Notes under the pieces: generated by a model | The model's input: the letters and a program-made list of their open reading frames with translations, nothing else | Database searches by the model: none | What the model was told of the DNA's origin: nothing | Source of the DNA: Fuscibacter oryzae | Lineage (GTDB): Bacteria; Pseudomonadota; Alphaproteobacteria; Rhodobacterales; Rhodobacteraceae | Direction of reading: 5' to 3' | NCBI RefSeq assembly: GCF_016765795.1 | Contig: NZ_JAESVP010000004.1 | Span: 1 to 64,000 of the forward strand | Length of the DNA: 64,000 nucleotides | Translations under genes and position numbers: made by a program | Shown: in pieces, positions 36,948 through 45,974 of the stretch | How the letters are laid out: every line of letters starts with the position of its first letter | Numbering within the stretch: the stretch's first letter is position 1

Positions 36948-38018
36948 ATGGCTGAAACCCGCGAGGACGTGATCCGCTGCGAAGGAATCTGGAAGATCTT
37001 TGGCGACAAGTCGCGCCACGCGATGGAGGCGGTGCGCGCGCGCGGCCTTTCAAAAAAGGACATTCGCGAACAGTTTGACTGTGTTGTCGGTGTGCAGGAC
37101 GCAAGTTTCACCGTGGGACGGGGTGAAATCTTTTGCATCATGGGGCTGTCAGGATCGGGCAAATCTACCTTGATCCGCCACATCAACCGACTGATCGAAC
37201 CGACCTCTGGGGCGGTTTATATCGAGGGCGAAAACGTCAATGCGATGAATGCCGAGGCGCTGCGCAAACTGCGGGCGGAAAAGATCGGCATGGTCTTTCA
37301 ATCAATGGCGCTGATGCCGCACCGGACTGTGCGCGACAATGTGGCGTTCTCGCTGGAAGTGCGCGGCGTGTCGGATGCCGAGCGGGCAAAGGTTGCCGCG
37401 AAGGCCATCGAAATGGTGGATCTGACGGGATGGGATGCAAAGTATCCTGACGAGCTATCGGGCGGCATGCAGCAGCGCGTAGGGCTGGCCCGTGCGCTGG
37501 CGGCGGACCCGACGATCCTGCTGATGGACGAGCCTTTCAGCGCGCTGGACCCGCTGATCCGGCGGCAATTGCAGGGCACCTTCATGGAGCTGTCGGCGGA
37601 ACTGCACAAGACCACGGTCTTCATCACCCATGATCTGGACGAGGCAATCCGTATCGGCGACCGCATCGCCATCATGAAGGATGGGGTGCTGGTGCAGATC
37701 GGCACGCCGGAAGAGATCGTGACAGAACCGGCAGACGATTATGTGGCCGAGTTCGTGGCGGGGATTTCCAAGCTGGATCTGGTGACCGCAGCGCGGATCA
37801 TGCAGCCGATGGCTGCCTATGTGCAGGCCAATGGCCCGCAAGACATGGGCACCTGGCCGGTTGGCAAGCCGGAAGACAAGCTCAACGAGCTGGTCGATCT
37901 GGCGGTGGGCACCGACCATCCGATCCTGATCGCGGCAGAGGGCGCGCCGATCGGCGTGGTGACCAAGCGCGCGCTGCTGCGCGGTATCCAGGGACGTGAT
38001 GAAGAGAGGGCTGCCTGA
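36948..38018 (+). CDS. proV: Glycine/proline betaine ABC transporter ATPase (ProV/OpuAA type)
   Basis: A 356-residue ATPase. The N-terminal extension (about 1-45, GIWKIFGDKSRHAMEAVRAR) is the ProV-specific segment. Walker A is GLSGSGKSTLIRHINRLIEPT, the signature ELSGGMQQRVGLARALA, Walker B LLMDEPFSALDPLIR and switch His FITHDLDEAIR. The C-terminal part holds a single shortened CBS-like region ending PILIAAEGAPIGVVTKRALLRGI. GGGAGGAGAG precedes the ATG. It powers import of a quaternary amine and shares a TGATG junction with the permease. Confidence 0.9.
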   Translation: MAETREDVIRCEGIWKIFGDKSRHAMEAVRARGLSKKDIREQFDCVVGVQDASFTVGRGEIFCIMGLSGSGKSTLIRHINRLIEPTSGAVYIEGENVNAMNAEALRKLRAEKIGMVFQSMALMPHRTVRDNVAFSLEVRGVSDAERAKVAAKAIEMVDLTGWDAKYPDELSGGMQQRVGLARALAADPTILLMDEPFSALDPLIRRQLQGTFMELSAELHKTTVFITHDLDEAIRIGDRIAIMKDGVLVQIGTPEEIVTEPADDYVAEFVAGISKLDLVTAARIMQPMAAYVQANGPQDMGTWPVGKPEDKLNELVDLAVGTDHPILIAAEGAPIGVVTKRALLRGIQGRDEERAA

Positions 38019-38956
38019 TGGCTGACACGAGCTTTGACTGGCTGAACCCCTTTGCCTCCATCGATCTGGGCATTGCGTCCTGGGCGGACGGCATCAAGCA
38101 ATGGGCGATTTCCCACCGCGAGATGATCCAGCCCATCAAGCGGTTCTTCGAATCGGTGATCGTGGGTATTGAAGGCGCACTTCATGCGGTGCCACCCTTG
38201 GTGATGCTGGTGATTGTTGCACTGATCGCCTGGCAGGCGGCGGGGCGAAGGGCGGCGATCGTGGTCGGCTGTTGCCTGCTGGTTCTGGGCCTGCTTGCAC
38301 CCGAGGCCTGGGGCTTGGCGATGACCACGCTGGCGATTGTCACCGCTTCGGTGATCTTGTGCGTGCTGATCGGGCTGCCTCTGGGGGTTCTGGCAGGCAA
38401 GAGCGACAGGTTCGAGGCCTTTATCCGCCCTGTGCTGGATACGATGCAGACCATCCCGGCCTTCGTCTATCTGGTGCCGGTGGTGATGATGATCGGCATC
38501 GGCAACGTCTCTGGCGTGATCGTCACGATCATCTTTGCCTTGCCGCCTCTGGTCCGGCTGACCTCGCTGGGCATCCGGGGGGTGAACCCTTCGGTGGTCG
38601 AGGCGGCGCGCGCCTTTGGAGCCTCTCCTGCGCAGATCCTGCGCAAGGTCGAGCTGCCACTGGCGACGCCGACCATTCTGGCCGGGCTGAACCAGACGAT
38701 CATGCTGTCGCTTTCGATGGTTGTCATCGCCTCGATGATTTCCGTGAAGGGACTGGGGAACGAGGTGCTGCGGGCGATGGGGCGGCTGGATGCCGGCAAG
38801 GCCATCGTCGGCGGTTTGGGGATCGTGATGCTGGCCATCGTTCTGGACCGCATTACCCAAGGGCTTGGCCGGTCGGGCCGGGAGCGCGGGCATCGGCATT
38901 GGTGGGAGACCGGCCCGGCGGGCGTGTTGACTGCCATGTTCAAGAAGACCAACTGA
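38018..38956 (+). CDS. proW: Betaine ABC transporter permease (ProW/OpuAB type)
   Basis: A 312-residue membrane protein. A cytoplasmic N-terminal stretch (WLNPFASIDLGIASWADGIKQW) is followed by about seven hydrophobic helices. The EAA loop is VVEAARAFGASPAQILRKVELP, and QTIPAFVYLVPVVMM is conserved in ProW. The start overlaps the ATPase stop by one base. It should form the channel for the receptor at 38990. Confidence 0.9.
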   Translation: MADTSFDWLNPFASIDLGIASWADGIKQWAISHREMIQPIKRFFESVIVGIEGALHAVPPLVMLVIVALIAWQAAGRRAAIVVGCCLLVLGLLAPEAWGLAMTTLAIVTASVILCVLIGLPLGVLAGKSDRFEAFIRPVLDTMQTIPAFVYLVPVVMMIGIGNVSGVIVTIIFALPPLVRLTSLGIRGVNPSVVEAARAFGASPAQILRKVELPLATPTILAGLNQTIMLSLSMVVIASMISVKGLGNEVLRAMGRLDAGKAIVGGLGIVMLAIVLDRITQGLGRSGRERGHRHWWETGPAGVLTAMFKKTN

Positions 38957-38989
38957 AAAAAACAACTGAAAACAACTGGGAGATATCGA

Positions 38990-39970
38990 ATGAAACTGTT
39001 CATGACGACCGCCCTGGCGCTGGCCCTTGCGGTTCCCGCCTTCGCGCAGGACAAACCCGGTGAGGGCGTGACTGTGCGCCCGATCCTGCCGGTGCAGATC
39101 GAAGAGCATTTCCAGCACGAGATCCTGTTCCGCGCGCTGGAAGATCTGGGCTATACCATCGCCGAGCCGAACGAGGCCGAGTATCAGACGATGATCCTGG
39201 CTGTCGGCGCGGGGGATGCCGACTTTACGGCAGTTGAATGGCGCACCCTGCATGACGGCTTCTATCAGGAAGCTGGCGGCGATGCGGTGATGTCGAAGGT
39301 CGGCCACTATATCGAAGGCGCGCTGCAAGGCTATCTGATCGACAAGAAAACCTATGACAGCGGCATCCACGACCTGAGCCAACTGGCCGACCCGGCCGTT
39401 GCCAAGCTGTTTGACGCGGATGGCGATGGCAAGGCCGACCTTGCCGGCTGCATTCCCGGCTGGGGCTGCGAGCGGGTGATTGAAACTGGCCTTGACGCCT
39501 ATAAGCTGCGCGACACCGTGACCCACAATCAGGGTGCCTATCAGGCAATGATCGCCGACACGATGGCGCGCTTCCAGAACGGCCAGCCGATCCTGTACTA
39601 TACTTGGACCCCCTATTGGGTTTCGGGCGCGCTTGTCCCCGGTCGTGACGTGGAATGGCTGAGTGTGCCCTTCACCGCGCTGCCCGATGGGGCCACCGGC
39701 AACACCGAGTTCAACGGCAAGAACCTGGGCTTTGCGGTGGACGAAATCGGCATTATCGCCCGCAACGACTTTTTGAAGGCCAACCCGGCTGCGGCAAAGC
39801 TGTTCGAGGTTGCAAAGCTGGACATCAACGACATCTCGGCAGAAAACAAGATGATCGCCGATGGCCAGAATTCGAATGACGACATCAAGCGTCATGCCGA
39901 TGAATGGATCAAGGCGCACCAGGCTGATTATGACGCCTGGCTGGCTGCAGCCCGTGCTGCGGCAAAGTAA
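38990..39970 (+). CDS. proX: Betaine ABC transporter, periplasmic binding protein (ProX/OpuAC type)
   Basis: A 326-residue receptor with a 20-residue signal peptide (MKLFMTTALALALAVPAFAQ). The mature protein carries several Trp and Tyr residues suitable for cation-pi binding of trimethylammonium groups (FTAVEWRTLHDGFYQ, CIPGWGCERV, YYTWTPYWVSG). The 39-Trp-rich C-terminal half is ProX-like. The local DADGDGKADL segment is an unusual acidic, calcium-loop-like insertion. Ligand choice (glycine betaine, proline betaine, hydroxyproline betaine, choline-O-sulfate) cannot be decided. A strong terminator follows. Confidence 0.88.
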   Translation: MKLFMTTALALALAVPAFAQDKPGEGVTVRPILPVQIEEHFQHEILFRALEDLGYTIAEPNEAEYQTMILAVGAGDADFTAVEWRTLHDGFYQEAGGDAVMSKVGHYIEGALQGYLIDKKTYDSGIHDLSQLADPAVAKLFDADGDGKADLAGCIPGWGCERVIETGLDAYKLRDTVTHNQGAYQAMIADTMARFQNGQPILYYTWTPYWVSGALVPGRDVEWLSVPFTALPDGATGNTEFNGKNLGFAVDEIGIIARNDFLKANPAAAKLFEVAKLDINDISAENKMIADGQNSNDDIKRHADEWIKAHQADYDAWLAAARAAAK

Positions 39971-39989
39971 GTTGGGCTGACAGACCTTG

Positions 39990-40019
39990 GGGGCCGCCTT
40001 CCGGGGCGGCCCCTTTTTT
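39990..40019 (+). terminator. Rho-independent terminator after the betaine ABC operon
   Basis: GGGGCCGCC and GGCGGCCCC form a perfect 9-bp stem with loop TTCCGG, followed by six Ts. It ends just before the ribosome site of the glxA-type gene, so that gene needs read-through or its own promoter. Confidence 0.92.
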
Positions 40020-40031
40020 ATGGAGGAAGAC

Positions 40032-40982
40032 ATGACCGGACCCCAGCATTTCACCTTCTTCCTTCTGCACGAATTTACCCACATCGCCTTTTCCTGCGCA
40101 TTGGAGCCGCTGCGGATTGCCAATCTGGTTTCCGGCAAGCCGCTCTATCGCTGGACCCTTGTCAGCGAGGATGGCAAAACCGCCACCTGCTCGAACGGCT
40201 CGGTTACACTGACGCAGGCGGGGCTGGAGCCTACGCGCCATACCGACCGATTGTTCGTGATCTCGGGTGTCGATGTTCAGACCCACACCACAGGCCCTGT
40301 CCTGAACTGGCTGCGGCGTGAACGGGCGTCGGGCACGCCCCTTGGGGCCATCTGTTCCGGGGCCTATGTGCTGGCCAAGGCCGGGTTCCTCGATGGGGTT
40401 GAGACATCGGTTCACTGGGCTTGGCATGACTTGTTTCAGGAAGAATTTCCCGAGGTTCGCCTGGTCCGCAATGTGTTCTGCGCGCGCGAAAAGATTATCA
40501 CCGCCTCTGGCGGGACGGCCGCGGCAGATCTTATGCTGCATCTGATCGGGCGGGCGCATGGTGCCGATCTTGCGACCGAAGTTGCCGACCAGATGGTTTA
40601 CAACGCCGTGCGCGAAGGAACTGCGGCGCAGCGCGTATCAATCCAGTCCCGGCACGGGATGCGGAATGAACACCTGAAACGCGCCATTGCCATCATGGAA
40701 TCCAGCATCGAAACCCCCCTGTCGCCCAGTCTGATCGCCGAAGACCTGGGCATATCGACCCGGCAGTTGGAGCGGTTGTTCGCGCGCTACCTGAATTCTA
40801 CCCCCAAGCACTATTTCATGGAGATGCGACTGAACCGGGCACAGAACCTGCTGGTGCAGACCGAGCAATCGGTAACGGAAATCGCCATGGCCTGCGGTTT
40901 TCAATCCACCTCGCATTTCTCCAAGGTGTTTCGGGCGCATTTCGGCACCTCGCCGGTGTTTCAGCGCGCCAAACTTGCTTAG
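40032..40982 (+). CDS. GlxA-family AraC-type regulator (GbdR/CdhR-like)
   Basis: A 316-residue regulator. The N-terminal DJ-1/PfpI-like domain has IAFSCALEPLRIAN and AICSGAYVLAKAG (nucleophile-elbow Cys in CSGAYVLA). The C-terminal double HTH of AraC type covers SPSLIAEDLGISTRQLERLF and VTEIAMACGFQSTSHFSKVF. This architecture is known from GbdR, CdhR and SouR, which sense glycine betaine, carnitine and sarcosine. The ATG at 40032 has GGAGGA directly upstream. Next to a ProVWX-type importer, it probably senses a quaternary amine and activates its catabolism. Confidence 0.9.
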   Translation: MTGPQHFTFFLLHEFTHIAFSCALEPLRIANLVSGKPLYRWTLVSEDGKTATCSNGSVTLTQAGLEPTRHTDRLFVISGVDVQTHTTGPVLNWLRRERASGTPLGAICSGAYVLAKAGFLDGVETSVHWAWHDLFQEEFPEVRLVRNVFCAREKIITASGGTAAADLMLHLIGRAHGADLATEVADQMVYNAVREGTAAQRVSIQSRHGMRNEHLKRAIAIMESSIETPLSPSLIAEDLGISTRQLERLFARYLNSTPKHYFMEMRLNRAQNLLVQTEQSVTEIAMACGFQSTSHFSKVFRAHFGTSPVFQRAKLA

Positions 40983-41093
40983 GACGTAGCGTTCTGGCCT
41001 GTATCGGGCCGCGAGTTGGGCGACATGCGTGCAAGGCTTGGAGGGGTTAAGCGCAGGCATCCATGCCCGGTCGCCACCAAGGCCGGTGCTGCG

Positions 41094-41663
41094 TTAGAAA
41101 GCCATCCTTTGCTCTGCCTGCGCCGGAATCAGCCTTGTCGGCGATGGTTGCAACAGGTTGTCGCGCAGAGCTTTGCCCTGAGGCCAAGGCCCGAAACCCG
41201 ACGCCACATTGATGTGGCCTGCATGACCCGCGTCGATCAATTCGCTGCCCCAGGCCGCGGCCAGATGGCGGGCGCGATCAAACCGCATCCACGGATCGTT
41301 CCGGCTTGCGACCACGTTGGTTGCGATATCGAAGCGCGGTTCCGGGATCGGGCCGAAATGGCCGATGCGATCATTGCCCATTGTCTCGGCCGGGGCGACC
41401 AAAAGGGCCGCCCGCACCCGCAGTTGCGGCCAGTTTGCCAGCAGCCGGGCGATCAAGACCGCCCCAAGCGAATGACCGACAAGAATGCAATCCGGGTGAT
41501 GCAGGATCATCGAGGCCAGATCGGCCTCCCAGACCGCAGCAACAGGGTGGCTGGGCTCTGGCAGTTCCACCATCAGTGACCTGGGGTCTGTCGCCGCCCA
41601 CCAGTGCTGCCAATGTGGCGCGGCAGAGCCATCAAGGCCGGGGACGATCAGGGTTTTGGTCAT
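41094..41663 (-). CDS. RBBP9/YdeN-family alpha/beta hydrolase
   Basis: A 189-residue serine hydrolase. TLIVPGLDGSAAPHWQHWW is the family start, GHSLGAVLIARLLA holds the nucleophile Ser, and the catalytic His is in DAGHAGHINVASGFG-like residues. Asp near FGPIPEPRFDIATNVVASRNDPW completes the triad. The ATG at 41663 is chosen; a longer frame adds 11 residues without a better site. It is a single gene between the GlxA-type and Lrp-type regulators, with substrate unknown. Confidence 0.82.
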   Translation of the reverse strand: MTKTLIVPGLDGSAAPHWQHWWAATDPRSLMVELPEPSHPVAAVWEADLASMILHHPDCILVGHSLGAVLIARLLANWPQLRVRAALLVAPAETMGNDRIGHFGPIPEPRFDIATNVVASRNDPWMRFDRARHLAAAWGSELIDAGHAGHINVASGFGPWPQGKALRDNLLQPSPTRLIPAQAEQRMAF

Positions 41664-41773
41664 GTCATGCCTCCGGGTGCTGTTTGCGGGTCTCATATTA
41701 ATCTAGCAAGATTATCGTGATTTTGGTTCCCAAAGACAGCTATGGAAAGGGAAGCTCATTCTCTTGGATGGGC

Positions 41774-42247
41774 CTAGCGCGATAGGGTATCGACCGGATA
41801 GGCGGTGGTGAACTTCATCCGTTCCATCGCAAAGTGGCTGGTGATGTTTTTGATCGGCACCGCATCGGTCAGGCGTTTGTAAAGCCTGTCGAATGCGATC
41901 ATGTCGGCAACGGCCACGCGCAGAAGATAGTCGATCTCACCCGCCATGCGGTAAACTTCCATGATTTCGGGGATCGCGTCTGTGGCCTTTGCAAAGGCCT
42001 CGCGCCATTCGGCGGAATGGTCGGGTGCCTCAATGCCAACGAAGACCGTCAGGCCAAAGCCAAGCTTGGCCGCATCGGCCAAGGCCACGCGACCGGTCAG
42101 CACCCCGTTCGCTTCCAGCTTCTGGATACGCTTCCAGCAGGGCGTTTGCGACAGGCCCGCCTTGTCGGCAATCTGGGCGACGGGAAGTGTTGCGTCCCGC
42201 ATCAGTTCTGCCACGATCTTGCGGTCAATCAGGTCCAGGTCGGTCAT
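41774..42247 (-). CDS. Lrp/AsnC-family transcriptional regulator
   Basis: A 157-residue Lrp-type protein. HTH LDRKIVAEL-like start, then LPVAQIADKAGLSQTPCWKRIQKLEANGVLTG. The RAM domain has VFVGIEAPDHSAEWREAFAKA, and EIMEVYRMAGEIDYLLRVAVADM holds the Gly-Asp-Tyr effector motif. Full family length. The ATG at 42247 is chosen. It controls amino-acid-related genes in most species; the target here is unknown. The upstream gap is AT-rich around 42290-42330, likely its promoter. Confidence 0.9.
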   Translation of the reverse strand: MTDLDLIDRKIVAELMRDATLPVAQIADKAGLSQTPCWKRIQKLEANGVLTGRVALADAAKLGFGLTVFVGIEAPDHSAEWREAFAKATDAIPEIMEVYRMAGEIDYLLRVAVADMIAFDRLYKRLTDAVPIKNITSHFAMERMKFTTAYPVDTLSR

Positions 42248-42587
42248 GGTCAGCTTGCCTTTCTTGCCCGGTTGCGGGGGCCGCAGATAAGAATGCACTA
42301 AATCAAAATAAAATCTACCGTCTTTATCGTGTATGTGTGATCAAAAGGAAAGAGAATGGTTCCTTCGCGTTCCTACGATGCTTTCTGCCGCCAAGCAGCC
42401 CAGCCTAGATCAAGGCCAGGCAAGGTTGCCTGCTGGGATGCCCAATCCGCTGCCAGACAGCGACATGCCAGAGCCTGGACTGGGCGGGCACTTCCAACAC
42501 TTGCCAGCACACTGGCACCTGCCTTGGCGTTGCGGCAAAAGCGCGTGTCAAAGCTCAATCCCGCGCGCCACTTCAATCTCCTCCTGA
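42248..42587. other. Intergenic region between lrp-type and helicase-nuclease genes
   Basis: 340 bases with no supported gene. It holds the probable AT-rich promoter of the Lrp-type gene (42290-42330) and a perfect palindrome CAGGCAA-GG-TTGCCTG at 42417-42432, which has no T run. I found no copy of the tRNA-Lys 3' end here, so there is no sign of an attachment site. Confidence 0.5.
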
Positions 42588-45500
42588 TCACTTGGCGCGA
42601 CTTTTCAGATCTTGCCTGGTCATTTGAATTTCGGCTTCCACATATGCCCCCCGATAGACATACGAGGTCTCGTGGCGGGCATACTGGCCGTCACGGTCCG
42701 CACTCAGCCAGTTGAAGGACCCCACGCAAAGAAGATCATCGTCCACCGCAACGATTTTGCTGTGCAGCTTTTCCAGACGATGAAGCGATATGCCAATCTG
42801 CCTTAACGCCTGCTCGGCTTCATCGATCTGCCTGAGTCCTTCCGGCAAAAGGTCGGCGTTCAACAAAGGGTCGGCGTAGATGTCGATCACCGCACCTCGT
42901 GCGGCGGCAGACTGCAAACCCTTCAAAATCCCCGTGCGCTGCATCGTGCGCAGCTTGATCCAGGGACTGACGATCAGATAGCGGCGGGCATTGCCGGACA
43001 GGGCGTTCAACAGGAATGTATCATGCTCGGCGGCATCGCGCAGGCTTTGCAGTTGACGATCACGCTCTTGCAGGTCGGGACGAGGTGCCGGATGAAAGTC
43101 CAGTTCCCGGCCCGGACGATCAAGAAAGGCAGACAGCAGTGCGCGCGGTGACCCCGGCACAGCCTTTGCCATCAGGTCCATATCGCCAAACAGCAGAAAG
43201 CTGTCTTTGGCGCGCGACACCGTAACATTCAACATGCTGGGCGAGGCATCGATGAAGCCGCCATCGCCATGTTTGGAATAGACCGGCGAAAAGATCACAA
43301 CCGGGCGTTCTGCGCCTTGTAGCGCATGGACAGTGCCGATTGTGATGGCTGCTTGTCCCGCTACACTGATCTTGTGGCCAGAGCAGGCAGCCCGCAGCGC
43401 ACGAACCTGGGCGCCAAAGGGGGTAACGATGCCCACGATCTGCTCTATCGGGCGGCCATAGCGGTTTTCCAGGGCGGTGCGATTCTGGGCGATCCAGGCG
43501 GCGATGGTTGCAGCTTCTGTCGGGTTTGACCGGCTGTTGCCCGCGCGCGACACTTTTCCGTCGATGTGAAGGTATCCCATGGCGGGCAAAGGTGCATCCA
43601 GCGGCGCGGCCCCGCGCCTGGGACGCAGCTTGCCCTTGTAACAAAGGGCGTTGCTGTAACCAATAATCTCGTCATGGCAGCGGCGATGCTCGAATAGCCA
43701 GAGTCCGGGGTCCAGATCTGGCCAAGGCGAAACCCGGCATGCCTGTTGTGCAAGCTGCATGGCGCTGCCCGTGGTGGTGCAAAGGCCGGTGGCGGCCAAG
43801 GCCTGAATGTCCGCCTCTGTGCCCAGCAGTCCGGTTTCGCGCAGGTTTCCAAGGTCGACGGCGCGGGGCACGGTCGAAATTGGCTCGATCTGTCTGGTGT
43901 CCCCGATAACGAGCGCACGTTTCGCCAAAGAGAAGGCGGCACCTGCGACCTCTGGCAAGACCTGACCTGCTTCATCCATGATCAGAAGATCGATGAAATT
44001 ATAGAGATACTTATTGGCCCATTTGTCACCGTCACGGCGGCTGTAAAAGAGTTTGGTTGGCAGGCTGGCAAGCGTGGAAACCGCGCAAGGGGTCAGCATC
44101 ATGCGCCGATGCCAGCGCGGAACAAGGGTCGCACGGCCCCTCTTGTTCGCCGAAGCGGCGATCTCCGCCAGATCGGCCTCCATCGCCAACAGCCAGCGGC
44201 CCTCCCAATAATGTGTGGCCAGACGGAAAAGGTTGAAACGCAGCCCAAGGTCCAGCCGGTCTTCCAGCCCGTCCTCTCCGCCCAGCGCCAGCATTGCCTG
44301 ATCACGCGCGGATTGGGCGGCGGTCAGTTCGGCGCACAGATCCCGGATGTGCTGAAAGGCCTTCCGTGCGGCGGACACTGCGGCCTCTGCTGTCAGAAGG
44401 GCCCTTTTCAAGTGCTGATCGATCTCTGATACCCGCCCAAGTCCTTGAATCCCGGGCAGCCCTTCAAGCGCCAGACGTGCCCGCAAGACGCGCTTGCGCT
44501 CCACCCCCGGAATGAAGCTGAACAGGGCAATCAGACTGGATTCCGCAGCTTGCTGTCGATCAAACGCCGCGCGGTGGCGCTGAATGGTGTTGGCCGCCTG
44601 TATCTGGGCATCCAGGTCCGCCTGCGCCCGACCTTCTGCCTGTTGAGGAGCCCGCCCCAGACCACTGACCTTGGCGGCAAGTATGGAGAGGTGGGCAACG
44701 CTGCGGTCGGCCTCGGCCAATTTGCTCACCTCACGCGTGATGGTGCCTTGCAGTGCCGCCACAAAGTCGGCCACATCTCCCTGACAGTCCGGCCCTTGGC
44801 AGTCTGGCAATGCCGCGCGCGCCGCAGTCAGCCAGACTTCTTTTGCCGCCTGAAAACCTTTTACGGTTTCCATCCGGGTCTGGAACTCTTCGGTCTGATA
44901 TTTTTCGCCAGCGTCCTGCTTGCGAGAGTTCGCGGGCAGAAAGATGCCGTAACTGTCGATGCCGGGCAGCCATCGCCCGGCGAAACGCCCGTCGCCCGAC
45001 GCGAAATCCTTGCCGAAGGCGTCGATGATATTGGTCACGGCCTGATTGTTAGAGGAGACCGCGACGATCACCGGCGGGTCGCCCCCCGCTACTGCCGCCC
45101 GAATCCATAGCCCGGCCACGGCCGACAGCAGCAAGGTGGTCTTTCCGGTTCCCGGTGGCCCGTTGACTGCGATGACCTCACCTTGCGCAGCCGCGTCCAG
45201 CCAGGCCAGCACTTGCCGCTGCTGTTCGGATAAGGGGAAGTGCGGGTTGGAATGGCCAAGACGTCGGGCAAGCGATGTTTCCACCACCTTATCCGTGACC
45301 GTCCCCTGCGTTGGGCTAACCATTCTTGCCAGAAGGGGCACCTCTGGATGATCGGCAAGAATCTTGTCGTAAAGGTCAAGAATGTTGCGCACCGTGGCCG
45401 AGGCGTCATCGGCACGCTCTAGCAAGCCATAGCCGGCAGGACGGTAATCCTGATCTCCCTCGGGCCAACCCTTTGTGACGGCATTCAGCATCTTGCGGCA

Positions 45501-45974
45501 ATGCGCCAAATAGGCGGGCCAATCACAGGGATTTTGCAGCCGGAGCGGCTCTGCCACCAGAAATTCGTCCAGCGCATCAACGGTGCCTATGGAGAACTCG
45601 TCCGAGGGCAGCGGAGCCAGAACATCCCGCGCGATCACACTGCGCTGGGGCTGAATGCGCCCCTCGCGGTCGATCTGGGCTGTGGTGACAATGGGCGCCA
45701 CCAATTCTGGCAGACCATTCCTCATTACCGCACCATGCGACATCCGCCGCGCTGCTACGAGTGGCCAAAGCCGCACCCCGATCGTTTTCGCGTTGGGCTG
45801 ATCGTGAAACAGCAGGTTGACCGCGCCCAACGGCACCTCGCCACTTTGCAGTACCTCCGGCGAAAGTTCGATGAACCGGCTACGGTCGCGATGGCTGAAC
45901 TTGCCCTTACCCAGCGCGCCATCGGCCAGCGAGGTGCGCCAATAGCGCAAGACCACATCAAAATTCCGGTTCAT
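42588..45974 (-). CDS. SF1 helicase with C-terminal PLD nuclease domain, candidate type II Mokosh defence protein (MkoC)
   Basis: A 1128-residue protein. A unique N-terminal part (1-250) precedes a superfamily-1 COG1112 helicase: Walker A NGPPGTGKTTLL near 271, a long coiled insert (about 400-620), Walker B LLIMDEAGQVLPE near 666, motif III VIGDTRQIEPIS, motif IV LFEHRRCHDEIIGYS, motif V TIGTVHALQGAERPVV and motif VI LNVTVSRAKDSFLLFGD. The C-terminus has one phospholipase-D HKD motif, HSKIVAVDDDLLCVGSFNW near 1069. Fusion of such a helicase to a PLD nuclease in a single gene is the layout described for type II Mokosh anti-phage systems. The ATG at 45974 is preferred; the upstream extension looks non-coding. 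It stands alone next to tRNA-Lys genes. Confidence 0.8.
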   Translation of the reverse strand: MNRNFDVVLRYWRTSLADGALGKGKFSHRDRSRFIELSPEVLQSGEVPLGAVNLLFHDQPNAKTIGVRLWPLVAARRMSHGAVMRNGLPELVAPIVTTAQIDREGRIQPQRSVIARDVLAPLPSDEFSIGTVDALDEFLVAEPLRLQNPCDWPAYLAHCRKMLNAVTKGWPEGDQDYRPAGYGLLERADDASATVRNILDLYDKILADHPEVPLLARMVSPTQGTVTDKVVETSLARRLGHSNPHFPLSEQQRQVLAWLDAAAQGEVIAVNGPPGTGKTTLLLSAVAGLWIRAAVAGGDPPVIVAVSSNNQAVTNIIDAFGKDFASGDGRFAGRWLPGIDSYGIFLPANSRKQDAGEKYQTEEFQTRMETVKGFQAAKEVWLTAARAALPDCQGPDCQGDVADFVAALQGTITREVSKLAEADRSVAHLSILAAKVSGLGRAPQQAEGRAQADLDAQIQAANTIQRHRAAFDRQQAAESSLIALFSFIPGVERKRVLRARLALEGLPGIQGLGRVSEIDQHLKRALLTAEAAVSAARKAFQHIRDLCAELTAAQSARDQAMLALGGEDGLEDRLDLGLRFNLFRLATHYWEGRWLLAMEADLAEIAASANKRGRATLVPRWHRRMMLTPCAVSTLASLPTKLFYSRRDGDKWANKYLYNFIDLLIMDEAGQVLPEVAGAAFSLAKRALVIGDTRQIEPISTVPRAVDLGNLRETGLLGTEADIQALAATGLCTTTGSAMQLAQQACRVSPWPDLDPGLWLFEHRRCHDEIIGYSNALCYKGKLRPRRGAAPLDAPLPAMGYLHIDGKVSRAGNSRSNPTEAATIAAWIAQNRTALENRYGRPIEQIVGIVTPFGAQVRALRAACSGHKISVAGQAAITIGTVHALQGAERPVVIFSPVYSKHGDGGFIDASPSMLNVTVSRAKDSFLLFGDMDLMAKAVPGSPRALLSAFLDRPGRELDFHPAPRPDLQERDRQLQSLRDAAEHDTFLLNALSGNARRYLIVSPWIKLRTMQRTGILKGLQSAAARGAVIDIYADPLLNADLLPEGLRQIDEAEQALRQIGISLHRLEKLHSKIVAVDDDLLCVGSFNWLSADRDGQYARHETSYVYRGAYVEAEIQMTRQDLKSRAK

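Noticed and set aside
37817-40138. 773-codon minus-strand frame across the betaine ABC operon
   Set aside because: It crosses proV, proW, proX and a strong terminator; its translation is rich in His, Gln and Arg, with low-complexity runs typical of antisense frames.
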